Of a stretch of DNA of 64,000 nucleotides, positions 1 to 9,896 are shown piece after piece. Source of the DNA: Saccharophagus sp. K07 (GTDB lineage Bacteria > Pseudomonadota > Gammaproteobacteria > Pseudomonadales > Cellvibrionaceae); NCBI RefSeq assembly GCF_014336955.1, contig NZ_QRAI01000004.1:186001-250000 (forward strand). Direction: 5' to 3'. The position numbers and the translations under genes are program-made. The notes beneath the pieces were generated by a model. That model searched no databases. It had not been told where the DNA came from and worked only from the letters and a program-made list of their open reading frames with translations. Every line of letters starts with the position of its first letter. Positions within the stretch are counted from its first letter, which is position 1.

Positions 1-318
1 GAAGTACAGGATTCGCTGGCGCAACTCGGCTGGACACTGGCGGACTTCAAAACCAAAGTGGAAAAACGCTCGCTATTAACCTCCGGCAGTTATTGCAGTC
101 CTCATGCAGGCGCATGCACTGCACTGGATTTATTGCACGATGTTTCTCTGCGTGAACGCGGCTGGTTGGCGCGTTTTGCGGTGCAAATCAAAAAATTCTG
201 GGCAGCGGGCAGACAGCACAAACAGCAAACTCTGTCTGCAGTCGCCAAAGCTGCAGAAAATATGCAACGACAAAAAGCCTCCGGAGTGGAAATGGCGGTA
301 AAAATTGTCGAGCCTTAA
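1..318 (+). CDS. C-terminal part of an unrecognised protein (5'-truncated by the window edge)
   Basis: The frame is open from base 1 and ends with TAA at 316-318, giving the last 105 residues of a protein whose start lies outside the window. The visible part is soluble, with a short Cys-containing stretch (SYCSPHAGACTALDLL) followed by a basic, amphipathic tail rich in Lys, Gln and Ala. A GTG at 58 could be read as a start, but the coding frame continues upstream of it without a stop, so truncation is the simpler reading. I do not recognise the family. A strong hairpin follows the stop by 15 bases, so this is the end of its transcript. Confidence 0.6.
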   Translation, partial: EVQDSLAQLGWTLADFKTKVEKRSLLTSGSYCSPHAGACTALDLLHDVSLRERGWLARFAVQIKKFWAAGRQHKQQTLSAVAKAAENMQRQKASGVEMAVKIVEP

Positions 319-332
319 TAAACAATGAGAGA

Positions 333-358
333 AGAGACCAACCTTACAGTTGGTCTCT
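333..358. terminator. Hairpin between convergent genes
   Basis: A perfect 10-bp stem (AGAGACCAAC / GTTGGTCTCT) with a 6-base loop lies just after the stop of the partial plus-strand gene. It also contains the stop codon of the minus-strand phospholipase gene. On the minus strand the stem is followed by a moderately T-rich stretch, so it may terminate in both directions. Confidence 0.6.
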
Positions 359-1603
359 CAATAAATAGGCAAACCAGTCAAACGATTTGTGATACCAACG
401 GCGTTTGTGCCAACGTTCCAAAGTGATTTCGGTGCAGTGCTGCAGATCATGGTGAAACGCTTCAATTAAGCTCTCCGCGATTTTGCTGTCGAGAAGACCA
501 ATTCCAACTTCTTCATTAAGTGCGAGAGAGCGTGCATCAAAATTTGTCGATCCTACATGGGTCCACTTGCCATCAACTACCACGATTTTCTGATGCAATA
601 AAGTTAGATTGTATTCATAGAGTTTTACCCCGCCTTCCAATAACGGACGGTAGAGCGAACAGCCTGCGCGACGCACAAATGGATTGTCCGTTTGTTTCCC
701 GGGAATCATTAAATGCACTTCTACTCCGCGCTTGACCATTTTGCACAACAGCTCAACGAGACTTTTTTCCGGTGCAAAATACGGGTTTTGGATATAAACG
801 CTTTGGCGCGCGCTGGCGATGGCGAGACTGTAGAGAAGGCCTACGGCGGAGATCGCATCCCCCGTAGCACTGCTTACCACATGAGCGGTAACAGAACCGG
901 TGGGTTCCAGATGGGGAAAACAACTGCTCTCGGTTGGAATAACATCGGTCTCTTCCATCCAATTTTCCATAAAAACCGCCTGCAGCGAAAAAACTGCAGG
1001 GCCGGTAATTTTTATGCCTGTGTCACGCCAATGATGTTTGTCCTGGCCTTCACCAAGCCATTGATCGGCAATTCCATGGCCGAAGGTAAAACCGATTTTG
1101 CCGTCGATAATTAATAATTTTCGGTGGGTCCTGTGATTGAAACGCCGCAGATTCCACCAGCGGACTTTGCAGTACTCCCAGAATTTAACGCCGTTGTCGC
1201 GCAGTATTTTCAGTTGTTTTGGATCGGCATCCATTGCGCCTATCGCGTCTAAAAGCACGCGTACCTTTACGCCCTCTTTGACCTTCTGGCAGAGCAGTTG
1301 GACAAATTCTTTTTCCAGTTCACCTTTATCCCAGACGAAACTTTCCAAATGCACTGTGTCTTGCGCGTTGCGTATGGCCTCTACCAGCGCCGGGAAAATG
1401 GAGCCATTTTGAAAAAGTTCTACATGATTGCCTTCGTGCACAGCGCTTTTGGTCAAGCCGGCAAAATTCGATAGGCACTCGCCCACCTCCGGTAAATCAT
1501 CCGGATTTAAGCGATATTTTGGTGTGCGGCGTCGATGGGAAATAATGAAATACAGCGCAGTCGCAGCCGACGCGAGAATCGCGGTTACGAGGATCCCAAG
1601 CAA
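344..1603 (-). CDS. Phospholipase D family protein, cardiolipin synthase-like
   Basis: This 419-residue protein carries two HKD (HxKxxxxD) phospholipase D motifs: His160/Lys162/Asp167 in HRKLLIID and His337/Lys339/Asp344 in HQKIVVVDG, the second followed by GSTNFDARS as in bacterial cardiolipin synthases. An N-terminal hydrophobic segment (residues 2-21) followed by HRRR would anchor it in the inner membrane with the catalytic part attached. Known family members join two phosphatidylglycerols, or phosphatidylglycerol and phosphatidylethanolamine, into cardiolipin. The length is close to E. coli ClsB (413 residues), and there is one anchor instead of the two of ClsA. Both active-site halves are intact. 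Whether it makes cardiolipin or is another transphosphatidylase cannot be told from sequence. Confidence 0.85.
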   Translation of the reverse strand: MLGILVTAILASAATALYFIISHRRRTPKYRLNPDDLPEVGECLSNFAGLTKSAVHEGNHVELFQNGSIFPALVEAIRNAQDTVHLESFVWDKGELEKEFVQLLCQKVKEGVKVRVLLDAIGAMDADPKQLKILRDNGVKFWEYCKVRWWNLRRFNHRTHRKLLIIDGKIGFTFGHGIADQWLGEGQDKHHWRDTGIKITGPAVFSLQAVFMENWMEETDVIPTESSCFPHLEPTGSVTAHVVSSATGDAISAVGLLYSLAIASARQSVYIQNPYFAPEKSLVELLCKMVKRGVEVHLMIPGKQTDNPFVRRAGCSLYRPLLEGGVKLYEYNLTLLHQKIVVVDGKWTHVGSTNFDARSLALNEEVGIGLLDSKIAESLIEAFHHDLQHCTEITLERWHKRRWYHKSFDWFAYLLRDQL

Positions 1604-1720
1604 AATGGCCTCCAGTCAAATAATGTCCCTCGACCGCGAGCGCAAGAACGGTGCCAATAAGCAGGAGGCCGCGCTAGCTCGGCGTCGCTGTTGTTGGGCA
1701 ACGCAAAATGGATAGCAGAA

Positions 1721-2974
1721 TTACATTTTGTCCGCGTTTTTTACATTAGGCGCAGGGGTGGCGTTTTCCGTTTCAGAGACATTTTCCATTTCACCCGAAT
1801 TGCTATTGTCTGCTGGAGAATTCAGCGCCCTGATCAGATCACGCAGAGCAGAGTAGGTTTCTTTCCAGTCGACCCGATTGGGTAAGCCTTGTGCATTGAT
1901 TGGAGGTAAATCCGTTTGCGCCGTTAAGGCCGCCAAACCGCGAGCTATGTCGCGCTCGACTTGGTCGCCCAGGGAAACAACAGAATTGAGTCGTCGCAAC
2001 CCTTCCAGCTGAGCCTGCAACCTGACAGCCAATTGCTGGCCGCGCCACAGATCAGTACTGATGGTCGGAGTATTTGCCGCGGGTTGCTCATTAGCCAGGG
2101 CGACCAATTGTTCCGTTAACAGGGCGAGAGCAGCTTTTTGTAACAGCTCGCTTTGTTGCGCAGAAGACAGTACTTCGAAGCGATATTGCAACTGCCCAGG
2201 TTCGGTTGCCGCCCACGCAGCGCGCAAACGTTCGGCGTCCTCCGTCAGCAATTCCACTTGCAGGCGGAGCAGCTCGCGGCGCCGGTTGCGCGGCAATTCG
2301 TCTACGTGTTCAAAGCCTTCTTCGCGATGCTCATCACCTAAAGCCGTAATCGGTTGAAAAACCAGAGGGCCGCGATTGTTCTGCTCGCCAAATAAGAGAA
2401 ATTCAATGGCGTAAATCCCGAGAGTGGCGTCGCTGTTATCGGTTAACCCGTGTTGTTCCCGCAGCACGTCCCGACTTAATGGCATGCCTATATCAAACAC
2501 AATGCCCGAGTAAGGGTGATCGCCAAAACTGTCGAGATAACCGGGTTGGATTGGCCAGGCAGTGAGAAGAAATTGCGCTTCGAAGACAGAATAAAAATTC
2601 TTCGGCGCCACATTGCCCAGGCGGGAGAACACATGAAATTGCTCAAGTGCCGCGGCTGTGGCGCGCCAGGCATTTTGCGCCTGATCAAGCTTTTCCATGG
2701 TTGGAGTGGCAAGCAATTCGGTTACTGCTTTATTAAGTTCCCGCGCCGCATTAACCCCCTCGGTCAATATAGCTTCGCCGAGGGGCCAAGCTGGATTTGC
2801 GGTACGGGATTTTTCACTCGTCGTGACGATTGGTACTTGTTTGGCTGTATGCGCTGGGTGTTGGTGCAGATCTGACTTCGGATTGCAGCCGCTCAGAGCC
2901 GCCGTAGCCACCAGTGAGGTGACTACGGCGAGACGGACTGGCAGCGCCGCAAATAATTGGGTGCAAACCGCCAT
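1721..2974 (-). CDS. Imelysin-like (peptidase M75/EfeO-type) lipoprotein with altered metal motif
   Basis: The 417-residue product begins with a lipoprotein signal ending in ALSGC (Cys30), so it should be lipid-anchored in the envelope. The body is mostly helical and resembles the imelysin family, periplasmic proteins linked to iron uptake. The family's GxHxxE motif would fall at residues 186-191, but here it reads GIYAIE, with Tyr188 in place of the His; the following EFLLFGEQ fits imelysins well. The tail after residue 390 is low-complexity Asn/Glu/Pro. It lies 5 bases after the HAD phosphatase gene on the same strand, so the two are probably cotranscribed. The family call is good; the function is uncertain because of the missing His. 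Confidence 0.7.
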   Translation of the reverse strand: MAVCTQLFAALPVRLAVVTSLVATAALSGCNPKSDLHQHPAHTAKQVPIVTTSEKSRTANPAWPLGEAILTEGVNAARELNKAVTELLATPTMEKLDQAQNAWRATAAALEQFHVFSRLGNVAPKNFYSVFEAQFLLTAWPIQPGYLDSFGDHPYSGIVFDIGMPLSRDVLREQHGLTDNSDATLGIYAIEFLLFGEQNNRGPLVFQPITALGDEHREEGFEHVDELPRNRRRELLRLQVELLTEDAERLRAAWAATEPGQLQYRFEVLSSAQQSELLQKAALALLTEQLVALANEQPAANTPTISTDLWRGQQLAVRLQAQLEGLRRLNSVVSLGDQVERDIARGLAALTAQTDLPPINAQGLPNRVDWKETYSALRDLIRALNSPADNSNSGEMENVSETENATPAPNVKNADKM

Positions 2975-2979
2975 CGCGA

Positions 2980-3633
2980 CTACCTCAAGCTGATGATGGG
3001 AATCCGGTTTTCTTCTGCGTAGGCGCGCAGGAGCGGATCGGGATCCACGGCAACGGGATGGCTCACTTCTTTTAATAGGGGAATGTCATTGACGGAGTCC
3101 GAATAGAAGTAGCTGGTGCTCAGATCCTGCCCCATCAAGGCCAGCCATTCGCGCAAACGGTGGACTTTGCCATCCTGAAAACAGGGAATGCCAGTTGCCC
3201 GGCCGGTGTAGCATCCATCGATCTCTTCGGGCTCGGTCGCCAGCAGATGAGGAATCCCCAACAGCTTGGCAATCGGGGCGGTAATAAACCGGTTGGTGGC
3301 CGTGATGATCAGCAGGGTATCGCCCTTCTGGCGGTGTTCTTCTATAAGCGCTTGCGCTTTGGGCAGCATGAGCGGGAGGATCTTATGTTCCATGAACGCC
3401 TGATGGAGACTGTTCAGTTCCTCGCGTGAAAACACCCTGAGGGGTGTCAGGGCGAATTCCAGATAGGCGTGGATGTCGAGAGTGCCTTTCTTGTACTCCC
3501 GGTAAAAGTAATCGTTGCGCTCGCGGTAATGCTCTTGATCGACCTTGCCTTGTTCGATCAGAAACTCTCCCCACAGGTGATCACTGTCACCGGCAATCAA
3601 TGTATTGTCGAGATCGAATATCGCTAAACTCAA
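2980..3633 (-). CDS. HAD-IB family phosphatase (SerB-like)
   Basis: The 217-residue protein starts with the HAD motif I FDLDNTL (nucleophile Asp7, acid Asp9), has a motif II-like Thr in LLIITATN, a Lys in the following stretch and motif IV SDSVNDIPLL. The pattern and length fit HAD subfamily IB, which includes phosphoserine phosphatase and uncharacterised relatives. A homologue sits next to rppH-ptsP in Pseudomonas, which supports it as an ancestral neighbour. It is divergent from rppH across 145 bases that must hold both promoters. The substrate is not predictable; true SerB has an extra N-terminal domain that is absent here. Confidence 0.85.
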   Translation of the reverse strand: MSLAIFDLDNTLIAGDSDHLWGEFLIEQGKVDQEHYRERNDYFYREYKKGTLDIHAYLEFALTPLRVFSREELNSLHQAFMEHKILPLMLPKAQALIEEHRQKGDTLLIITATNRFITAPIAKLLGIPHLLATEPEEIDGCYTGRATGIPCFQDGKVHRLREWLALMGQDLSTSYFYSDSVNDIPLLKEVSHPVAVDPDPLLRAYAEENRIPIISLR

Positions 3634-3778
3634 GGGGAAATACTCCAGAGGAAATGCAGCGGACCAGGGTTGATAGTAATGAAAAGGACGGGTAAATCTG
3701 CGTTTCAGCTAAATTGCTGAGTCCGACCAAACTGTGAAACAATAGCTCGACTAGTATAACAACAAGCGTGAGGCCGCC

Positions 3779-4288
3779 GTGATCGACGCCGATGGTTTTC
3801 GGCCCAATGTGGGCATAATACTCACCAATTCCCGAGGGGAGTTGTTGTGGGCTCGGCGTGTTGGTGGCCAGGATGCCTGGCAGTTCCCGCAAGGCGGCAT
3901 AAAAACACATGAAACGGCTGAGCAAGCCCTGTTTCGCGAGCTGGAAGAAGAAGTCGGCTTGCGAGCCAGCGATGTGGAAATCCTCGGTGTTACCCGCGGC
4001 TGGTTGCGCTACCGCTTACCTTCCCGCTACGTCCGGCAACAGCAACCGGTCTGCATAGGGCAGAAGCAAAAATGGTTTCTGTTGCGCTTTCTCGGCAGTG
4101 ACGAGCAAATCAATCTCGCCCTTAACGGCACCCCCGAATTCGATCAGTGGCGCTGGGTGAGCTACTGGTATCCCGTCAATAACGTGGTCGCCTTCAAACG
4201 CGATGTCTACAGGCGCGCACTGCGGGAACTCTCTCCTTTGCACGCCCACTATCAAGAAACGTCCTGCACGGAGACCGCCGCATGCTGA
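3779..4288 (+). CDS. rppH: RNA pyrophosphohydrolase RppH
   Basis: RppH removes pyrophosphate from the 5' end of mRNA to start RNase E-dependent decay. The 169-residue protein opens with [15 protein letters not shown], matching E. coli RppH almost residue for residue, and has a complete Nudix box at residues 39-61 ([20 protein letters not shown]). The start is GTG, chosen because the N-terminus aligns with the family there and no ATG fits. Its stop overlaps the ptsP start by 7 bases (ATGCTGA), implying translational coupling, as in Pseudomonas. Confidence 0.96.
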   Translation: MIDADGFRPNVGIILTNSRGELLWARRVGGQDAWQFPQGGIKTHETAEQALFRELEEEVGLRASDVEILGVTRGWLRYRLPSRYVRQQQPVCIGQKQKWFLLRFLGSDEQINLALNGTPEFDQWRWVSYWYPVNNVVAFKRDVYRRALRELSPLHAHYQETSCTETAAC

Positions 4289-6552
4289 ACTCGCTGCGCA
4301 GTATTGTGCAAGAAGTCAATTCCGCACGAGACCTGCCTTCGGTTCTGAAGATTATTGTTGCGCGTGTCAAAAATGCGATGAATACGCAGGTATGTTCCAT
4401 CTACCTGCGCGATCCACAGGGTTACTACACCTTGATGGCGACGGACGGTTTGAATGAACAGGCTATAGGCCAGGTACGCTTGGCTTTTAATGAAGGTCTG
4501 GTCGGTATGGTGGCGGCGCGTGAAGAGCCGATCAACCTCGATCAAGCCGACTCCCACCCCAAGTTCCAATATTTCCCCGAAACCGGCGAGGAGCGCTACA
4601 GCGCTTTTCTCGGTGTGCCGATCATCCACCACCGCAATGTGCTCGGTGTACTGGTGGTGCAGCAGATGGAGCGGCGCAAGTTTGATGAAGGGGAAGAGGC
4701 TTTTCTGGTCACTATGTCAGCGCAGCTGGCCGGTGTTATCGCCCATGCGGAAGCGACCGGAGCACTGAATGTCATAGGCGGGACCAATACGCAACGGCGC
4801 GAAGCCAAGTTCGTCGGTGTGCCGGGTGCCCCTGGTGTCGCCATTGGGCGCGCAGTGGTGATTTCACCTCTGGCGGATCTTACGGCTGTTCCCTACCAAA
4901 CCTGTGAGAACGTGGAAGAAGAATTGGCCTTCTTCCAAAGCTGTCTCGCTGCGGTGCGCGAAGATGTTAAACGTCTCGGTGAAGAACTGAAGTTGCGCCT
5001 CAATAAGGAGGAACAAGTCCTCTTCGATGCCTATCTGGGCATGCTGGATGACGCTTCCTTGGGTGGTGAAGTCACCGAGCGCATCTTGGAAGGGTTTTCC
5101 GCCCAGTATGCCTGGAGCGATGTGATCCTGGAGCATGTGAAAAACTTCTCCAGCATGAACGATCCATACCTGCGCGAACGCGCTTCCGACGTCCAGGATC
5201 TCGGCAGCCGCGTTTTGGCCTATCTGCAGGAATCTGCGCAAAAAGAGCGCATTTACCCCGAAAATACCATTCTGATTGGCGAAGAACTAACTGCGTCCGT
5301 GCTGGGCGAAATCCCCCACGGAAAACTTGCCGGTTTGGTTTCGGTGCGCGGATCAAGCAACTCCCACGTGGCGATTCTTGCGCGTTCCATGGGCATTCCA
5401 ACGGTAATGGGAGCGGTGGATCTGCCGTTTACCAAGTTGGACGGGCGCGAAATCATTGTCGATGGTTACCACGGCTCTGTTTACAGTGATCCATCTCCCG
5501 GTCTTAAGTCCCACTATCAGGACATTGTTGAAGAAGATCTGCAATTGGTTGCCGGGTTGGAGCAGCTGAAGGAGCTGCCCTGCGAAACCTTGGATAAACA
5601 CCGGGTGGCACTGTGGGTGAACACCGGTCTGATGGCCGATGCCATGTTGTCGCTCGAGCGCGGCGCAGAAGGCGTCGGTCTCTACCGCACCGAAGTGCCG
5701 TTTATGCTGCGCGACCGCTTTCCCTCCGAAGAGGAGCAGCGCATTGTCTATCGCGAACAGCTGCAGGCATTTGCTCCCCATCCCGTCACAATGAGAACCC
5801 TGGATATCGGCGGGGATAAGTCTCTGCCCTATTTCCCGATTACGGAAGACAACCCGTTCCTGGGATGGCGCGGTATCCGCATTACCCTGGACCACCCGGA
5901 AATCTTCCTGGCGCAAGTGCGCGCCATGCTCAAAGCGAGCGAGGATCTGAATAATCTGCGCATTCTGTTGCCGATGATTTCCTCTATTCCGGAATTGGAA
6001 GTGGCGCAGATGCTGATTTATCGAGCGTTTGATGAGTTGCTCGACGAGGGTTACAACATTCAGATGCCGCCGATCGGCGTGATGGTGGAAGTGCCGTCAG
6101 CGGTGTATCAAGCGCGGGAATTGGCCGCCCGGGCGGATTTTCTGTCCGTCGGCAGCAACGATTTGACCCAGTATCTGCTGGCGGTCGACCGCAATAACGC
6201 CCGGGTGGCGGATCTTTACCATTCGTTGCATCCGGCGGTATTGCGCGCACTTCATACGGTCGTGAAAGAAAGCCACAGCCAGGGAGTGCCGGTCGGAATT
6301 TGCGGTGAGCTCGCCGGCGATCCCGCTGCTTCCATGTTGCTGGTCGCCATGGGTTTTGACGTGCTGTCCATGAGTGCGACCAACCTTCTCAAGGTCAAAT
6401 CCGTTATCCGCAGTATCACCCTGGAGCGCGCGGAAAAACTGCTCGCGGAAGTCATGACCTTGCCCGATACAGAATCGGTCAATCGTTGTATCGAATCGAC
6501 CTTTGAAGAGAGTGGTCTGACTCGTCTTCTCAAACCCAAGTTGCCGACTTAA
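4282..6552 (+). CDS. ptsP: PTS-Ntr enzyme I, phosphoenolpyruvate-protein phosphotransferase
   Basis: This 756-residue protein is the first enzyme of the nitrogen PTS, passing phosphate from PEP to NPr. It has an N-terminal GAF domain (about residues 15-150), the swivelling phosphohistidine domain with the active-site His near residue 362 ([17 protein letters not shown]) and the C-terminal PEP-binding barrel ([40 protein letters not shown]). Length and domain order match E. coli PtsP (748 residues). It is coupled to rppH by overlapping stop and start. NPr and EIIA-Ntr are not in the window. Confidence 0.96.
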   Translation: MLNSLRSIVQEVNSARDLPSVLKIIVARVKNAMNTQVCSIYLRDPQGYYTLMATDGLNEQAIGQVRLAFNEGLVGMVAAREEPINLDQADSHPKFQYFPETGEERYSAFLGVPIIHHRNVLGVLVVQQMERRKFDEGEEAFLVTMSAQLAGVIAHAEATGALNVIGGTNTQRREAKFVGVPGAPGVAIGRAVVISPLADLTAVPYQTCENVEEELAFFQSCLAAVREDVKRLGEELKLRLNKEEQVLFDAYLGMLDDASLGGEVTERILEGFSAQYAWSDVILEHVKNFSSMNDPYLRERASDVQDLGSRVLAYLQESAQKERIYPENTILIGEELTASVLGEIPHGKLAGLVSVRGSSNSHVAILARSMGIPTVMGAVDLPFTKLDGREIIVDGYHGSVYSDPSPGLKSHYQDIVEEDLQLVAGLEQLKELPCETLDKHRVALWVNTGLMADAMLSLERGAEGVGLYRTEVPFMLRDRFPSEEEQRIVYREQLQAFAPHPVTMRTLDIGGDKSLPYFPITEDNPFLGWRGIRITLDHPEIFLAQVRAMLKASEDLNNLRILLPMISSIPELEVAQMLIYRAFDELLDEGYNIQMPPIGVMVEVPSAVYQARELAARADFLSVGSNDLTQYLLAVDRNNARVADLYHSLHPAVLRALHTVVKESHSQGVPVGICGELAGDPAASMLLVAMGFDVLSMSATNLLKVKSVIRSITLERAEKLLAEVMTLPDTESVNRCIESTFEESGLTRLLKPKLPT

Positions 6553-6606
6553 CGCGTTCGTGCTTATGATTCGCCCTTCATTCACCGAGGGGCAGATGCG
6601 TTTCTC

Positions 6607-7467
6607 ATGCTGACATATCCAAACATAGACCCCGTCGCAATCTCCATTGACGCTTTTACCATCGCCGGCAAGACATTGGGACCATTCAATATTCACTGGT
6701 ACGGCCTGATGTATTTATTTGGTTTTACTGGTGGATGGCTGCTGGCGTGGTATCGCTCAAGCACGCGTGAGTGTGTAGTAAAGCCGCGGCAGACAGAGGA
6801 CCTGGTTTTTTATTCCGCCATGGGCGTTGTGATTGGTGCACGCATCGGTTACATACTGTTCTACAATTTCCAGGCTTGGATGAACGACCCTCTGCTGATC
6901 TTTCGCGTGTGGGAAGGCGGTATGTCATTCCACGGCGGCTTGATAGGTTATGCCATAGCGATGTTGTTGTACGCTCGCAAGATCAATAAGAACTTTTTCG
7001 ATCTGGTCGACTTTGTTGCCCCTTTTGCCCCCTTGGGTATTTTCTTCGGCCGCATCGGCAATTTTATCGGCGGGGAACTTTACGGTCGGGCGACCGATGT
7101 GCCCTGGGCGATGGTTTTTCCCTCAGACCCGACAGGTTTGCCACGCCATCCGTCCCAGCTCTACGAAGCGGTGCTTGAAGGGCTGGTGATGTTCGCTATT
7201 TTGTTCTGGTTCTCGCGCAAGCCTCGTCCCCGGGCAGCGGTAATCGGTTTATTCCTTCTTTTATATGGCGTTTTCCGCTTTTCCGTGGAATTTGTCCGCG
7301 AGCCGGATTCACACCTCAAAGCTGACCTGCTGTTTGGCTGGGTAACGCGCGGCCAGCAGTTGTGTCTGCCCATGATTATCCTCGGACTCGGATTGCTGAT
7401 CTGGACCTACAGCCGCGAACCGAAGCGTCGCGCTCTTGAGTCAGCTAAGCAAGGGAAGGCGGCATGA
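6607..7467 (+). CDS. lgt: Prolipoprotein diacylglyceryl transferase
   Basis: Lgt moves a diacylglyceryl group from phosphatidylglycerol to the lipobox Cys of prolipoproteins in the inner membrane. The 286-residue multi-spanning protein shows the family hallmarks: [13 protein letters not shown] near residue 25, GGMSFHGGL with the essential His, and the signature [14 protein letters not shown] near residue 148. The usual Asn of the signature (NGE) is Gly here. Its stop overlaps thyA by 4 bases (ATGA), and lgt-thyA is a classic gammaproteobacterial pair. The many lipoproteins in this window would all be its substrates. Confidence 0.96.
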   Translation: MLTYPNIDPVAISIDAFTIAGKTLGPFNIHWYGLMYLFGFTGGWLLAWYRSSTRECVVKPRQTEDLVFYSAMGVVIGARIGYILFYNFQAWMNDPLLIFRVWEGGMSFHGGLIGYAIAMLLYARKINKNFFDLVDFVAPFAPLGIFFGRIGNFIGGELYGRATDVPWAMVFPSDPTGLPRHPSQLYEAVLEGLVMFAILFWFSRKPRPRAAVIGLFLLLYGVFRFSVEFVREPDSHLKADLLFGWVTRGQQLCLPMIILGLGLLIWTYSREPKRRALESAKQGKAA

Positions 7468-8297
7468 AGCAGTATCTTGATCTGATGCGCCATGTGCGCG
7501 ACACGGGTGTGCGCAAAGAAGATCGCACCGGAGTGGGAACACTCAGTGTATTTGGCTATCAAATGCGCTTCGACCTGCGCGATGGATTTCCTCTGGTTAC
7601 CACCAAAAAATGCCATTTGCGCTCAATCATTCATGAGCTTCTGTGGTTTCTGAAAGGCGAAACCAATATTCGTTACCTGCAAGAGAACGGCGTGCGCATC
7701 TGGAATGAGTGGGCGACGGAAGATGGTGAATTAGGTCCGGTATACGGTGCTCAATGGCGCTCCTGGCCTACGCCGGACGGTGGCGTGATTGATCAAATCA
7801 GTGAGGTGGTCGAGCAGATCAAACGTAAACCGCACTCCCGCCGCTTGATCGTATCTGCCTGGAATCCTGCGTATTTGCCGGACGAAAGTATTTCGCCGAA
7901 AGACAACGCCGCAGCGGGAAAAATGGCGCTGCCGCCTTGCCATACGATGTTTCAGTTTTATGTGCTTGATGGTCGCCTGTCCTGCCAGTTATATCAGCGC
8001 AGTGCCGATATATTTTTAGGCGTACCTTTTAATATCGCGTCCTATGCGTTGCTGACCATGATGATGGCGCAAGTGACCGATTTATTGCCGGGAGAATTTG
8101 TGCATACCTTTGGCGATGCACATCTTTATACCAATCATCTTGAGCAAGTGGAGGAGCAATTAAGTCGCGCTCCGTTGCCTTTGCCGCAGATGGTGTTGAA
8201 TCCCGATATAAAAAATATTTTTGATTTCCGTTATGAAGATTTTGAGTTGCGCAATTATCAACATCATCCTCATATAGCCGCGCCGATAGCAGTGTGA
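7464..8297 (+). CDS. thyA: Thymidylate synthase
   Basis: ThyA methylates dUMP to dTMP using methylenetetrahydrofolate, which it oxidises to dihydrofolate. The 277-residue protein contains [15 protein letters not shown] at the N-terminus, the catalytic Cys at about residue 159 in [13 protein letters not shown], and [13 protein letters not shown] downstream. It starts inside the lgt stop and is followed directly by folA, so the enzyme making dihydrofolate and the one reducing it are in one operon. All key residues are present. Confidence 0.97.
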   Translation: MKQYLDLMRHVRDTGVRKEDRTGVGTLSVFGYQMRFDLRDGFPLVTTKKCHLRSIIHELLWFLKGETNIRYLQENGVRIWNEWATEDGELGPVYGAQWRSWPTPDGGVIDQISEVVEQIKRKPHSRRLIVSAWNPAYLPDESISPKDNAAAGKMALPPCHTMFQFYVLDGRLSCQLYQRSADIFLGVPFNIASYALLTMMMAQVTDLLPGEFVHTFGDAHLYTNHLEQVEEQLSRAPLPLPQMVLNPDIKNIFDFRYEDFELRNYQHHPHIAAPIAV

Positions 8298-8302
8298 TTT
8301 TC

Positions 8303-8833
8303 ATGTCCGATATTTCTATCGCACTGGTTTGTGCACTTGCGGAAAATCGTGTAATTGGCAGCAATAACCAATTGCCTTGGCGATTGCCGCGCGATCTCGC
8401 CTATTTTAAATCCCTGACCATGGGGCACCCCGTGATTATGGGGCGCAAAACATTTGATTCCATTGGTCGCCCTTTGCTGGGACGCAGCAATATTGTCGTC
8501 ACGCGTCAGCAAGATTGGCAGGTGGAAGGTGTTACCGCAGTAAACACACTGACCGAGGCGATTGATCACGCAGCCGAAATTGCGCGTGAAACCGATGTGC
8601 AAGAAATCATGTTGATCGGCGGAGCGAGTTTATATGAGCAGGCGTTGCCGCTGGCTCACCGGCTCTATCTCACCGAGGTTCATGCAACAGTACCGGGAGA
8701 TGCTTTTTTTCCAGCATTTTCACCTAAAGAATGGTTAGAAATACGCAGAGAAGAAGTTCCGGCTGATGAAAAAAATCAGTTTCCCTGTGCGTTTGTTGTT
8801 TATGAAAGGCGGATTTTTGAATCCGATTTCTGA
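8303..8833 (+). CDS. folA: Dihydrofolate reductase
   Basis: FolA regenerates tetrahydrofolate with NADPH after thymidylate synthesis. The sequence begins MSDISIALVCALAENRVIG, followed by NNQLPWRLPRDLAYFK with the catalytic acid Asp of the WRLPRD motif, then PVIMGRKTFDSIGRPL (NADPH binding) and EIMLIGGASLYEQAL. I chose the ATG at 8303, which gives the family N-terminus and 176 residues. A GTG at 8294 overlaps the thyA stop and would add three residues (MIF); it cannot be excluded, because neither start has a clear Shine-Dalgarno sequence. Confidence 0.95.
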   Translation: MSDISIALVCALAENRVIGSNNQLPWRLPRDLAYFKSLTMGHPVIMGRKTFDSIGRPLLGRSNIVVTRQQDWQVEGVTAVNTLTEAIDHAAEIARETDVQEIMLIGGASLYEQALPLAHRLYLTEVHATVPGDAFFPAFSPKEWLEIRREEVPADEKNQFPCAFVVYERRIFESDF

Positions 8834-8967
8834 TATCGACGAACGGTATTTTGGGTAATTTTTTTCATTTTGTTACCGAGTTGTTACCTTTTTTCGGGTG
8901 ACGCAGGGGGTTGTGTTACGAAAAGTGATGTTGTCGGAAGGGAGGCAAAGCGCGAATTGATAAACAT

Positions 8968-8997
8968 TTGTATGTTGCGAAGTCGTGCTTTTAAAAT
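8968..8997 (+). promoter_or_regulatory. Candidate sigma-70 promoter for the TonB operon
   Basis: In the 277-base gap between folA and the DUF3450 gene, TTGTAT (8968-8973) and TAAAAT (8992-8997) are separated by 18 bases. This is a moderate match to the consensus and leaves a leader of about 105 bases. I see no other regulatory dyad there. A good ribosome binding site (GGGGGG) precedes the ATG at 9111. Confidence 0.35.
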
Positions 8998-9110
8998 GCG
9001 TCACTCTGAGTTTTTTGGCCCAGTTACTCGTACAGTTCTGAATACATTTCCGATGAGGCAGTGTTTCAGTTGTCCGTATTTTTATTGTAAGCACCCGAGT
9101 TGGGGGGAAT

Positions 9111-9896
9111 ATGAAGAAGCAGCGAATTAAAGCTGTGGCTCTGTCCACGGTGATAACTGCCGGAGCGGTTTTTGCTGGCTCGTCGTTCGCAGACCAGTCG
9201 CTTGAGGCCGTATTGGCAGTGGGTCAGTCTAAGGTTGCGGATGCGCAAAAATCCCAAGTGCGCATCAACAAGCTGCAAGATGAGACAAACGACCTGATTA
9301 ATAAATTTAAGCAAGTCAATAAAACTATCGAAGGTCTGCGTGTATATAACTCGCAGCTGGAGAAGCAGCTCGCCAGCCAGCGCGAAATCATGGCCCGACT
9401 GGAAGAATCCACCAGCCAAGTCACTGTAATTCAGCGCCAAATCCAACCTCTGGTTCTGGAAATGCTGGACGCAATTGAACAGTTTGTTCAGCTGGATGCC
9501 CCCTATAGAAAAGAAGACCGTTTGCAGCGAATTGCGAACGTTCGATCTTTGATGGACAACGCCGACGTAACGGTTGCGGAAAAATTCCGTCAAGTACTGG
9601 AAATCTACAGCATCGAATCCGAGTACGCGCGCAAAGTAGATACCTATGAAACCACTTTGAATGTGGGTGGCCAGGATCTGCAGGTCAATGTCGTGGCGGT
9701 CGGTCGCATAGCTCTGATGTATCAGACACTAGACGGATCTTTGGCTGGCGCGTGGGATACCAAAACGAAGCAGTGGGTGGCGTTGGATGCGGGTGAGTAC
9801 AAAAATGCTATCCGCAGTGCAATCCGTATTGCTCAGAAGAAAGCCCAGAATGACATTATGCTCCTGCCTATTGCTGCTCCGGAGGCTGCAAAATGA
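9111..9896 (+). CDS. DUF3450 periplasmic coiled-coil protein of the TonB cluster
   Basis: The 261-residue product has a cleavable signal peptide (cut near Ala27 in SSFADQS), then a long heptad-rich region at about residues 30-125 that should form a coiled coil, and a smaller globular C-terminal part with two Trp-containing strands (AGAWDTKTKQWVALD). This is the DUF3450 pattern, whose members sit at the head of ExbB/ExbD/TonB operons in marine and polymer-degrading gammaproteobacteria. It overlaps the next gene by 4 bases (ATGA). The coiled coil may contact the similar one in the long ExbB, but that partner is an inference. No enzymatic motif is seen. Confidence 0.85.
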   Translation: MKKQRIKAVALSTVITAGAVFAGSSFADQSLEAVLAVGQSKVADAQKSQVRINKLQDETNDLINKFKQVNKTIEGLRVYNSQLEKQLASQREIMARLEESTSQVTVIQRQIQPLVLEMLDAIEQFVQLDAPYRKEDRLQRIANVRSLMDNADVTVAEKFRQVLEIYSIESEYARKVDTYETTLNVGGQDLQVNVVAVGRIALMYQTLDGSLAGAWDTKTKQWVALDAGEYKNAIRSAIRIAQKKAQNDIMLLPIAAPEAAK

